From the NCBI GenBank assembly GCA_937924475.1, contig CALDSV010000015.1, positions 1 through 40,277 of the forward strand: a stretch of DNA of 40,277 nt. Reading direction: 5' to 3'. Of this stretch, positions 1-6,495 are shown piece by piece. The stretch's first letter is position 1, and each line of letters begins with the position of its first letter. The notes beneath the pieces are model-generated. The model searched no databases, was not told the DNA's origin, and saw nothing but the letters and a program-made list of their open reading frames with translations. Made by a program: the position numbers and the translations under genes. This DNA is from an uncultured bacterium (GTDB taxonomy: Bacteria > Nitrospirota > Thermodesulfovibrionia > Thermodesulfovibrionales > Thermodesulfovibrionaceae).

Positions 1-2103
1 ATCATCAAGAACTTGAAGCAAAACATTAAATACTTCTGGATGCGCTTTTTCAACTTCATCAAAAAGCACAACACTATAAGGACGTCTCCTTACTGCTTCT
101 GTAAGTTGACCTCCCTCTTCATATCCTACATATCCAGGAGGCGCACCAATGAGTCTACTTACAGTGTGACGCTCCTGATACTCAGACATATCAATACGAA
201 TCATGGCATTTTCATCATCAAAGAGAAACTCTGCTAAAGCTTTTGCAAGCTCTGTTTTCCCAACACCAGTAGGTCCAAGAAACATAAATGAGCCTATTGG
301 ACGATTCGGATCTTGCAGCCCTGCTCGTGCTCTTCTTATGGCATTTGATACAGCAATTATAGCTTCATCTTGACCCACAACTCTCTGACGGAGACGTTCC
401 TCCATCTTAATAAGCTTTTGCGTTTCACTTTCAAGAAGCTTTTTTACAGGAATTCCTGTCCATTTTGCCACAACTTCTGCAATATCCTCTTCATCTACCT
501 CTTCTTTAAGCATTTTTCTTCCTTTTTGAATCTCCTTAAGACTTAAATTTGCCTCTTCAAGAGCTTTTTGTAGTTCAATGAGTTTTCCATATCTTAACTC
601 AGCAGCTCTAGTAAGATCACCCTGTCGCTCTGCCTGTTCTGATGCGATTCTTGTCTGCTCAATTTCAGCCTTTATTTCACGAATTTTCAAAATTATTTCC
701 TTTTCAGCTTGCCACTGCCTGCTTAATTCTTCTTTCTTTGAGAGAAGTTGTTCTATTTCTGTGGAAATTTTTTCAATTTTTTCTTTTGCATCATCAGATG
801 GTTCTTTACTCAGTGCCTGACGCTCTATTTCAAGCTGTCTAAGTCTACGCTCTATTTCATCAAGCTCTGTAGGAGAGCTATCAATCTCCATTCTAAGCTT
901 TGCTGCTGCTTCATCTACAAGATCTATCGCTTTGTCTGGTAGATATCTATCAGTAATATATCTGGCTGAAAGCATAGCTGCAGCCACCAGTGCTGAATCC
1001 TTTATTTTTACACCATGATGAACCTCATAGCGCTCCTTGAGACCTCTGAGGATAGATATTGTATCTTCAACTGAAGGTTCCTTTACTAAAATAGGTTGAA
1101 ATCTTCTTTCAAGGGCAGGATCTTTTTCAATGTATTTTCTGTATTCATTAACTGTTGTTGCACCAATACATCTAAGCTCTCCCCTTGCTAATGCCGGCTT
1201 AAGCATATTTGCTGCATCAACAGCTCCTTCTGCAGCACCAGCACCTACCAAAGTATGAAGCTCATCAATAAAGGTGATAATCCTCCCTTCAGACTGAGTA
1301 ATCTCCTTAAGCACTGCTTTAAGTCTCTCTTCAAACTCACCACGGTATTTTGCACCAGCAAGCAGAGAACCTATATCAAGGGCCACAAGCTCTTTGTCTC
1401 TGAGAGATTCAGGCACATCACCTGCTACAATTCTTTGAGCAAGTCCTTCCACTATGGCAGTTTTTCCAACTCCAGGATCTCCTATGAGCACAGGGTTGTT
1501 CTTGGTTCTTCTGCTTAGAACCTGTATAACTCTTCTTATTTCATCATCTCTTCCAATTACTGGGTCAAGCTTTCCTTTACGGGCAAGCTCTGTTAGGTTT
1601 TTGCCATATTTTTGTAGTGCCTGATACTTCTCCTCAGGATTAGGGTCTGTTACCTGATGAACACCCCTAATTTTTCTCATAGCATCAAGAATTTTCTGAC
1701 GAGTTAGAGCCTGTTTTTTCAATGCATCAAGAGCAGGACCACCTACATCAAAAAGGGCAATTAAAAGATGCTCAACGCTTATGTATTCATCTTTAAGATG
1801 CTCTGCCTCCTTTTCAGCTTTTTCAAACAATTGATTAAGCCTTGGTGTTATATAAATCTGTTCAAGAGGCTGAGCACCATAAACCTTGGGAATTTTCTCT
1901 ATGGCTTTTTTAATGTCAGCCTTAATAGAATTCAAATCAGCACCACATTCCTTGAGAATTCTTGTGACAAGACCTTCTGTGTCATCAACTAAGGCATAAA
2001 TAATATGTTCAACATCTATTTGTTGATTACCATATTGAGAGGCAATTCTTTGAGCCTCTCTTATGGCTTCCTGGGTTTTATAGGTAAGTTTATCAAATCT
2101 CAT
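1..2103 (-). CDS. clpB: ATP-dependent disaggregase ClpB, C-terminus beyond the left edge
   Basis: ClpB is a cytosolic hexameric AAA+ disaggregase that pulls polypeptides out of aggregates together with DnaK. The reading frame stays open from ATG at 2103 to base 1, giving 701 codons of the usual 850 to 870, so only the end of the second AAA+ module and its C-terminal lid are missing. Visible parts in order: Clp N domain (about residues 1-145), first Walker A GDPGVGKT (about 208-215) and Walker B FIDELHTL, a long coiled-coil middle domain rich in E, K and Q, then second Walker [13 protein letters not shown] and Walker [13 protein letters not shown]. The middle domain distinguishes it from ClpA and ClpC. 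A clear AAGGAGGT site precedes the ATG. It is the last gene of the dnaJ2-hspR-clpB operon, 11 nt after hspR, and is probably heat-induced through HspR. Confidence 0.97.
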   Translation of the reverse strand, partial: MRFDKLTYKTQEAIREAQRIASQYGNQQIDVEHIIYALVDDTEGLVTRILKECGADLNSIKADIKKAIEKIPKVYGAQPLEQIYITPRLNQLFEKAEKEAEHLKDEYISVEHLLIALFDVGGPALDALKKQALTRQKILDAMRKIRGVHQVTDPNPEEKYQALQKYGKNLTELARKGKLDPVIGRDDEIRRVIQVLSRRTKNNPVLIGDPGVGKTAIVEGLAQRIVAGDVPESLRDKELVALDIGSLLAGAKYRGEFEERLKAVLKEITQSEGRIITFIDELHTLVGAGAAEGAVDAANMLKPALARGELRCIGATTVNEYRKYIEKDPALERRFQPILVKEPSVEDTISILRGLKERYEVHHGVKIKDSALVAAAMLSARYITDRYLPDKAIDLVDEAAAKLRMEIDSSPTELDEIERRLRQLEIERQALSKEPSDDAKEKIEKISTEIEQLLSKKEELSRQWQAEKEIILKIREIKAEIEQTRIASEQAERQGDLTRAAELRYGKLIELQKALEEANLSLKEIQKGRKMLKEEVDEEDIAEVVAKWTGIPVKKLLESETQKLIKMEERLRQRVVGQDEAIIAVSNAIRRARAGLQDPNRPIGSFMFLGPTGVGKTELAKALAEFLFDDENAMIRIDMSEYQERHTVSRLIGAPPGYVGYEEGGQLTEAVRRRPYSVVLFDEVEKAHPEVFNVLLQVLDD

Positions 2104-2114
2104 TTTTTACCTCC

Positions 2115-2453
2115 TTAAATTTCTTCAAAAAATTTTTTTAGCCTTTTTTCAAAAGTTGCTTTTATATCTTCATCCATATGGCGAAGCAATTCCTGTAAAA
2201 TATTTTCCATCAACATCATTCTATCTCTCATTCTTAAGATGATATCCACACCTGCTCGGTTCACTCCCAGTTCTTTGGTAAGTTTAATTACAAAATTAAG
2301 TCTATCCAAATCCTCATCTGTATAAATTCTCTGGTGTTTGATTCTTTTTGGCTTTATAAATCCCTCTCTTTCATAAAGCCTTAAAGTTTGTGGATGTACA
2401 TTCAAAAGCTTGCAAACCATGCTTATTAAGTAAAATCTCTCGCCGTTCTTCAT
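2115..2453 (-). CDS. hspR: HspR-type MerR-family heat-shock repressor
   Basis: This 112-residue protein begins with a MerR-type winged helix-turn-helix (about residues 7-75), including YLISMVCKLLNVHPQTLRLY and REGFIKPKR, followed by a short helical tail and no effector-binding domain. That size, and a place between dnaJ and clpB, are typical of HspR, which binds HAIR inverted repeats and often uses DnaK as co-repressor. Its Shine-Dalgarno is built from the end of the upstream gene: the last dnaJ2 codons AGG AGG TAG double as the binding site, and the genes are only 2 nt apart, so translation is probably coupled. Family assignment rests on sequence and context; DNA binding is inferred from the HAIR-like site at 3540-3560. 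Confidence 0.9.
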   Translation of the reverse strand: MKNGERFYLISMVCKLLNVHPQTLRLYEREGFIKPKRIKHQRIYTDEDLDRLNFVIKLTKELGVNRAGVDIILRMRDRMMLMENILQELLRHMDEDIKATFEKRLKKFFEEI

Positions 2454-2455
2454 AG

Positions 2456-3523
2456 CTACCTCCTGAGGAGCAACTCTCTTGGATTTTCTCTATATAGTTT
2501 TTCAAGTTTTTTGATCTCCTCCTTTTCTGACGAGGAGAGTCCCTTTGGAACTACAATTTTTGCTATAACATACATATCGCCCCTCTGGTTTCCCTTAGTG
2601 GAAGGAAATCCTCTGCCTGAAATTCTAAATTTTTGTCCTCCTTGGGTGCCCTCGGGTATTTTCATTTTTATAAATTCTCCCTCTGGAGTAGGAACTTCTA
2701 CCTTAGCCCCTAAAGTAGCCTCTGTAAAAGTTATAGGTAGATCAAGATATATATCATCACCCTTTCTTATGAAAAAGGGATGGGATTCCACTGAAATTTC
2801 AAGAATCAAATCACCATAAGGAGCTCCTTCTCTGCCAGCATTACCGTAGCCTTTCAACCTTACTGTTGAGCCATTGTCAACACCAGCAGGAATTTTTGCT
2901 TTAATGGATTCTGCCTTAAGAATCCTACCTGCGCCTTTACAACTTACACACATAGAGGAGGCCTTTCTACCTGTACCACCACATTGAGGACATGTTTGAT
3001 TTACTCTGATAAATCCTCTAGATGCTTGAATTCTACCTGTTCCTCCACATTTTTTACACACGTCCACCTTATCAGCACCACTTCCATGGCAGGAAGGACA
3101 CTCAATATATCTCTGATAATTTATAGTTTTAACTGTACCTTCATAAGCCTCTTTAAAGGCAAGATTTATAGGAACGGTGATGTCTTCTCCTTTAATAAAC
3201 CCTTTTTCTGATGCATAAGTAAAAGTATCTCCGAATATGTCTCCAAAAATATCTCCTAAGTCAAAGCCTCTTGAAAAATCAAAACCACCAAAATCAAAAC
3301 CTTTAAAATCAAAGCCACCACTGTCATATTCCTTTCTTTTCTGAGGATCACTTAATACTGCATAAGCTTCGTTAATCTCTTTAAACTTTTCTTCTGCTTC
3401 CTTGTTTCCAGGATTCAAATCAGGATGATACTTTCTTGCAAGCTTCCTATATGCCTTCTTTATATCTTCTTGAGAGGCATTTTTATCAATACCAAGTATT
3501 TTATAATAATCTTTTCTTTCCAT
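2456..3523 (-). CDS. dnaJ: DnaJ/Hsp40 co-chaperone, HspR-operon copy
   Basis: Type I J-domain protein of 355 residues that stimulates DnaK ATPase and delivers substrates. The J domain (1-70) carries HPD in [10 protein letters not shown] Gly/Phe-rich linker with GFDF repeats follows (about 70-100), then a zinc-binding domain with four CxxCxGxG-type motifs ([32 protein letters not shown]) and the C-terminal substrate-binding beta domains. The presence of zinc motifs argues against the label CbpA, which lacks them. A second DnaJ is encoded at 10714-11814 in the HrcA operon, and the J domains are nearly identical over [20 protein letters not shown]. There is no Shine-Dalgarno before the ATG; a good promoter lies so close that the mRNA may be leaderless. 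Confidence 0.95.
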   Translation of the reverse strand: MERKDYYKILGIDKNASQEDIKKAYRKLARKYHPDLNPGNKEAEEKFKEINEAYAVLSDPQKRKEYDSGGFDFKGFDFGGFDFSRGFDLGDIFGDIFGDTFTYASEKGFIKGEDITVPINLAFKEAYEGTVKTINYQRYIECPSCHGSGADKVDVCKKCGGTGRIQASRGFIRVNQTCPQCGGTGRKASSMCVSCKGAGRILKAESIKAKIPAGVDNGSTVRLKGYGNAGREGAPYGDLILEISVESHPFFIRKGDDIYLDLPITFTEATLGAKVEVPTPEGEFIKMKIPEGTQGGQKFRISGRGFPSTKGNQRGDMYVIAKIVVPKGLSSSEKEEIKKLEKLYRENPRELLLRR

Positions 3524-3529
3524 AATTAA

Positions 3530-3560
3530 ATAATAACATATTGAGTTAATTTATATCAAT
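3530..3560 (-). promoter_or_regulatory. dnaJ2-hspR-clpB promoter with HAIR-like operator
   Basis: On the minus strand a -35 box TTGATA (3559-3554) and a -10 box TATTAT (3535-3530) are 18 nt apart, each 5 of 6 to consensus. The -10 ends 6 nt before the ATG at 3523, so transcription would start at or next to the start codon. The -35 lies in an imperfect inverted repeat at 3540-3560, on the plus strand ATTGAGT-N7-TATCAAT, resembling the HspR HAIR consensus CTTGAGT-N7-ACTCAAG with 6 of 7 matches in one arm and 4 of 7 in the other. Operator function is inferred from this match and from hspR in the operon. Confidence 0.6.
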
Positions 3561-3579
3561 ATATTAAGTCAGCTTTATT

Positions 3580-4531
3580 TTATATCTCAATTGTAATATC
3601 AAGACAGTAGAGTTTATCTTGAATAAGAGAGGATTTATCTTTAATCTTTATAAAATCTTTTTTTGTGGTAACGACTAAATTATTCTTTTTAGAGAGAGGA
3701 TATATTTTTTTATTGTTCTTTGTGTATATCTTTTATTGCCAATGAATTTTCTATATCTCCCGATTTTTATATTTATTTCTTTGAGGCAAGCAATAAAACT
3801 TTCAAAATTACCAATTCCAGCAAAGACAAAAACATCTTGTCCGTGAGGCTCAATCTTTATGTCTTTATCAGATTTAAATCCTTCAACTCTGAAAGGAACG
3901 AAATAAACTTCCTTCAATCCAGTTTCAGTAAATCTTTTGTATAGAGATTCATTTCTTTTTTTTGTAATGAAAATCATATCTCCTTCAAAAAGTTCTGTCA
4001 ATGGAGACCTTAACTGCCCAGAGGGGAATAAACGATAGTTTCCAAAAGGCTCATCCCTCATCCCATCTATAAGAACAATATCTAAATCTAACAATATCTA
4101 AATCTAAATCTCTGTAAAGCTGCCAGTGCTGTAATCCGTCATCAAGTATAAATAACACTCTGTCCTGTAAACCAAGCTTGAGATTTTCAATAGCATAAAT
4201 GCCTCCTTCATATCTGTCAATACTTTTTACTACCTTTAATCCTTCCTCAGCCATCATTAAAAGCTCATCTCCCACATCTTCAGCAACCTGGTTCCTGCTG
4301 ACAAAAACAGGACCTTTAATCTTTCCTCTATATCCACGATTAAGTATTATCGGGTAATAGCCTTTTTTTATTGCCTCTTTTGCAAGAGAAATTGTAAAAG
4401 GAGTTTTTCCAGTACCGCCAAGATTAATATTGCCACTGCTGATTACAGGGAAAGGAAGTTTTTTTGATTTTTAAGTGCCTTAATTTTTTTTTGTTGATAA
4501 AAAAAATATATATTTTTTCAAAAATATTCAT
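3580..4531 (-). pseudogene. lpxK: Broken tetraacyldisaccharide 4'-kinase LpxK
   Basis: LpxK phosphorylates the lipid A disaccharide at the inner membrane. Conserved LpxK text runs through the whole region but in several frames. A start ATG (4531-4529) overlaps the stop of the upstream fragment and reads MNIFEKIY. After a frame change in the A-rich stretch (minus-strand A7 at 4465-4459, possibly also A9 further upstream) comes the P-loop GNINLGGTGKTPF, then ILNRGYRG, VGDELLM, and LDDGLQHWQLYRDLDLDIV. A perfect 16-bp tandem duplication (4074-4105) then shifts the frame; LIDGMRDEPFGN continues in the second frame. A further one-base shift at the T5 run 3686-3690 separates RYTQRTIKKYILSLK from VVTTKKDFIKIKD and the stop at 3580-3582. 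Rejoined, it is about 310 codons, normal for LpxK. The usual DHHRYT motif is also degraded to GNKRYT. It looks non-functional unless the assembly is wrong. Confidence 0.88.
4074..4105. repeat. Perfect 16-bp tandem duplication inside lpxK
   Basis: Two adjacent copies of AACAATATCTAAATCT (plus strand) occupy 4074-4089 and 4090-4105. Sixteen is not a multiple of three, so the repeat shifts the lpxK frame. Removing one copy restores RDLDLDIVLIDGMRDEP, the normal LpxK text. Confidence 0.95.
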
Positions 4532-4752
4532 CGCCAGAAAACACCATTCATGAATTTAATAACCTTAGGGGAGTTATAAAATTCTACAATGTTTAAACTG
4601 GCAAAATCCTGCTCAATACGAAAAATATTCTTAAGAGAAACTCCAAGAAGACTACAAAGAAATACTCTGTTAATTCCTCCATGAGTTACTACAAATATCT
4701 GAGAACCTCTGTGATTATTAATCACTTTTTTTATAAACTTTTTTACTCTTCT
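4528..4752 (-). pseudogene. C-terminal remnant of a histidine phosphatase (CobC/GpmB-like)
   Basis: About 75 codons encode the last third of a phosphoglycerate-mutase-like histidine phosphatase. RRVKKFIKKV leads into VVTHGGINRVFLCSLLG, the second conserved histidine motif of the family, then the closing strand. The N-terminal RHGE catalytic motif and the middle (normally FGxWEG and the PGGES-like loop) are absent. It lies one frame away from the fused gene upstream (4743-5246), which carries the preceding phosphatase segment ending IIGKNLSL. I infer an out-of-frame deletion of roughly 60 residues at about 4745-4755. Next to a cobalamin adenosyltransferase, the ancestor was plausibly alpha-ribazole phosphatase, but other phosphatases of the superfamily are possible. 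The stop codon overlaps the lpxK start. Confidence 0.75.
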
Positions 4753-5246
4753 GCTAATGAAAGATTTTTACCTATTATCTCTGCAGTTGAAAAAGCTCTT
4801 TTCAAGTAAGAAGAGTATATTAACTCTGGTTTCAAATCGTATCTTTCAGTATATTCTTTTAAAATTTTAGAAACCTTTTCTGTTTCCTTTTTAGATATCA
4901 AGCCAAGATTTATAGCATTGCAGAATTCATCACGTACTATCAAATCATACTTATTTTTTAAAATTTTCTCCTTGATTTCTGCAATACAGCTTTTAATAGT
5001 CCCTTTCTGATTTTTATCAGGTTTACCATAGATAAAACTGGTGCTACATCTATAAATATCTATATAAATATCTATCATTTCAGGAAACTTTTTAAGAATT
5101 TCAATTTCTCCTGTCGGAGGAGCTTTAATAAACTGAATAAACAGCACTTTTAGTCCATTTCCTACTGCTCTTACAGTAATGCCCACTGCTGCTGTTGTCT
5201 TGCCTTTGCCATCTCCTGTGTAAATATGGATAAATCCTTTCTGCAT
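4743..5246 (-). pseudogene. cobO: Deletion fusion of cob(I)alamin adenosyltransferase (CobO/BtuR) and a phosphatase fragment
   Basis: The open frame has 167 codons. Residues 1-120 are CobO-like: IHIYTGDGKGKTTAAVG has the P-loop that binds ATP upside down in corrinoid adenosyltransferases, followed by FIQFIK, ETG-like TGEIEIL and a Walker-B-like VRDEFCNAINLGLIS (commonly VLDE; here L to R). The usual C-terminus, with VLTGR-like and ADLVTEM-like motifs, is absent. Residues 121-163 instead match the middle of a histidine phosphatase (LKPELIYSSYLKRAFSTAEII), whose N-terminal RHGE motif is gone. Two neighbouring genes have apparently been joined by an in-frame deletion. A 12-bp tandem duplication adds IDIY at residues 58-65. 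Lacking essential parts of both proteins, it is unlikely to work; a genuine novel fusion is less likely. Confidence 0.72.
5052..5075. repeat. Perfect 12-bp tandem duplication inside the cobO-like frame
   Basis: ATAAATATCTAT occurs twice, at 5052-5063 and 5064-5075. It keeps the frame and produces the tandem residues IDIYIDIY. It is the second short perfect tandem duplication within about 1 kb, after the 16-bp one in lpxK. Confidence 0.9.
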
Positions 5247-5283
5247 TTAAAATTTTACCATAAAATAAACCTTGCTCTTGTGT

Positions 5284-5289
5284 TATAAT
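5284..5289 (+). promoter_or_regulatory. Consensus -10 box of the potassium-channel gene
   Basis: A perfect TATAAT lies 9 nt before the ATG at 5299. No convincing -35 is seen at 16-19 nt. This placement supports ATG 5299 over the upstream TTG at 5272, which lies before the -10, and suggests a leaderless or very short 5' end. Confidence 0.45.
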
Positions 5290-5298
5290 TTACGAAAA

Positions 5299-5604
5299 AT
5301 GATTAAAACATTATTACATAGAAAATTTATTTTCATACTTTTTATGCTTGTTGTTGTGGTAGCTTATGGAACAATAGGATATATGATTATTGAAGATATT
5401 AATTTACTTGATGCCTTGTATATGACTATTATCACTCTTGCAACCGTAGGATATAAAGAAGTAAAAGAACTTGATAACCCTGGAAAAGTTTTCACAATTA
5501 TTTTAATATTTAGCGGATTTGGGGTTTTTACTCATGCATTGACAACTGGTGCAAAAATAATAATAGAAGGAGAAATAAAGGAGGTATTTAAAAAAAGAAA
5601 ATGA
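5299..5604 (+). CDS. Two-TM potassium channel pore subunit
   Basis: Membrane protein of 101 residues from ATG 5299. An inner helix (FIFILFMLVVVVAYGTIGYMI), a pore helix and the selectivity filter TIITLATVGYKEV, then a second helix (FTIILIFSGFGVFTHAL), make a classic 2-TM K+ channel pore of the MthK type. The C-terminus EIKEVFKKRK stops at TGA exactly where MthK-like proteins continue into the RCK gating domain, which is the next gene. The two overlap by ATGA, so they are one base out of frame; one extra A in the A7 tract 5590-5596 would make a single polypeptide. It either assembles with the separate RCK protein or is a frameshifted half of a fused channel. The start was chosen from the position of TATAAT at 5284; a frame-compatible TTG at 5272 is less likely. 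Confidence 0.85.
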   Translation: MIKTLLHRKFIFILFMLVVVVAYGTIGYMIIEDINLLDALYMTIITLATVGYKEVKELDNPGKVFTIILIFSGFGVFTHALTTGAKIIIEGEIKEVFKKRK

Positions 5605-6302
5605 AAAAAAAGATTGAGCATTTAAAAGACCATTTTATTATATGCGGTTATGGAAGAATGGGTAGTATAATTGCAAAAGAACTTCTTGCAAACAATATAC
5701 CTGTTGTTGTGATTGAGAAAAATAAATCCTCTATCCCTGACAATAATGAAGAAATCATATTTCTTGAAGGCGATGCAACCAAAGATGAGACTCTTAAATC
5801 AGCAGGGATAGAAAAAGCAAAGGGCTTAATCACAGTACTTTCTAATGATGCAGAAAATCTCTATGTTGTGCTTAGTGCCAGAGGACTAAATCCTAAGCTT
5901 TTTATAGTTGCAAGGTCAACAGAAAAAGGTGCAGAAATAAAACTAAAAAGAGCAGGTGCTGATAAGGCTGTATCTCCATATCTTATAGGAGGATTAAGAA
6001 TTGCTCATACAGTGTTAAGACCAACGGTTGTTGATTTTCTTGAATTTGCCACAAGGTCAGAGCATCTTGAAATTCAGATTGAGGAAATTGAAGTCTCACC
6101 TCACTCCAGACTGATTGGTAAAACAATAGGACAGAGCGGCATAGGCAAAGAAATAGGCGCAATTATAGTGGGAATCAAAAGAGCTGATGGCAGAATGAAA
6201 TTCAACCCTACATCTCAGACAATAATAAAAGAGAATGATATTCTTATTGTTTTAGGTGAGATAGATAAACTGTCCCTTCTTGAAAATATAGCAAGAGGCT
6301 GA
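5601..6302 (+). CDS. RCK/TrkA-type K+ channel regulatory protein
   Basis: Cytosolic ligand-gated regulator of 233 residues. The RCK_N Rossmann fold starts with HFIICGYGRMGSIIAKEL (GxGxxG nucleotide-binding loop), then VVVIEKNK, EGDATKDETLKSAGI and ARGLNPKLFIVARS. A TrkA_C domain follows from about residue 150 (EIEVSPHSRLIGKTIGQSGI to LIVLGEIDKLSLLE). The order and linker match the cytosolic half of MthK-like channels. ATG 5601 overlaps the pore gene stop by ATGA. A perfect AAGGAGGT lies at 5578-5585, though 15 nt upstream, longer than the ideal spacing. In MthK an internal methionine is known to give free RCK domains that complete the gating ring; the layout here is reminiscent of that. The ligand (Ca2+, NAD(H), c-di-AMP or other) cannot be read from the sequence. 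Confidence 0.9.
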   Translation: MKKKIEHLKDHFIICGYGRMGSIIAKELLANNIPVVVIEKNKSSIPDNNEEIIFLEGDATKDETLKSAGIEKAKGLITVLSNDAENLYVVLSARGLNPKLFIVARSTEKGAEIKLKRAGADKAVSPYLIGGLRIAHTVLRPTVVDFLEFATRSEHLEIQIEEIEVSPHSRLIGKTIGQSGIGKEIGAIIVGIKRADGRMKFNPTSQTIIKENDILIVLGEIDKLSLLENIARG

Positions 6303-6314
6303 ACAGAATAAAAC

Positions 6315-6342
6315 TTCACTTTGTTATTTCTGTTAATATAAT
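6315..6342 (+). promoter_or_regulatory. Possible promoter of the diguanylate cyclase gene
   Basis: TTCACT (6315-6320) and a perfect TATAAT (6337-6342) are separated by 16 nt and lie upstream of the ATG at 6370. The -35 is only 4 of 6 to consensus. Confidence 0.35.
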
Positions 6343-6369
6343 AAATAAAGTTAGGTTGAAGATAAATCT

Positions 6370-6495
6370 ATGAGCTTAAAAAAGAAAACATTATTTGTCT
6401 ATTGCCTTTTTATTCTTTTTTTAATTTTATTCAGTTTTTTAATAAATCAAATATTCATTAAAAAAATTATTGTAGATATTGAAAAAAATATTTGA
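6370..6495 (+). pseudogene. N-terminal membrane-anchor fragment split from the diguanylate cyclase
   Basis: From ATG 6370 the frame encodes a basic start MSLKKKT and one hydrophobic helix (LFVYCLFILFLILFSFLINQ), then FIKKIIVDIEKN and a TGA at 6493. This is what normally precedes the extracytoplasmic sensor of a two-TM sensor cyclase. The main frame (6492-8219) begins one base out of phase right at this stop. Adding one A to the A7 tract at 6482-6488 would give an uninterrupted protein of about 616 residues. Either the gene is truly frameshifted or the run was under-called. Confidence 0.75.

Noticed and set aside
4074-4105. CRISPR or transposon-related repeat
   Set aside because: Only two directly adjacent copies with no spacer, no inverted ends and no mobile gene; it is a simple tandem duplication.
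5590-5604. Programmed -1 ribosomal frameshift site between pore and RCK genes
   Set aside because: The zero-frame reading is TTT AAA AAA AGA, which does not give a perfect X XXY YYZ heptamer, and no obvious downstream stimulatory structure was seen. Coupled reinitiation or transcript slippage remains possible.
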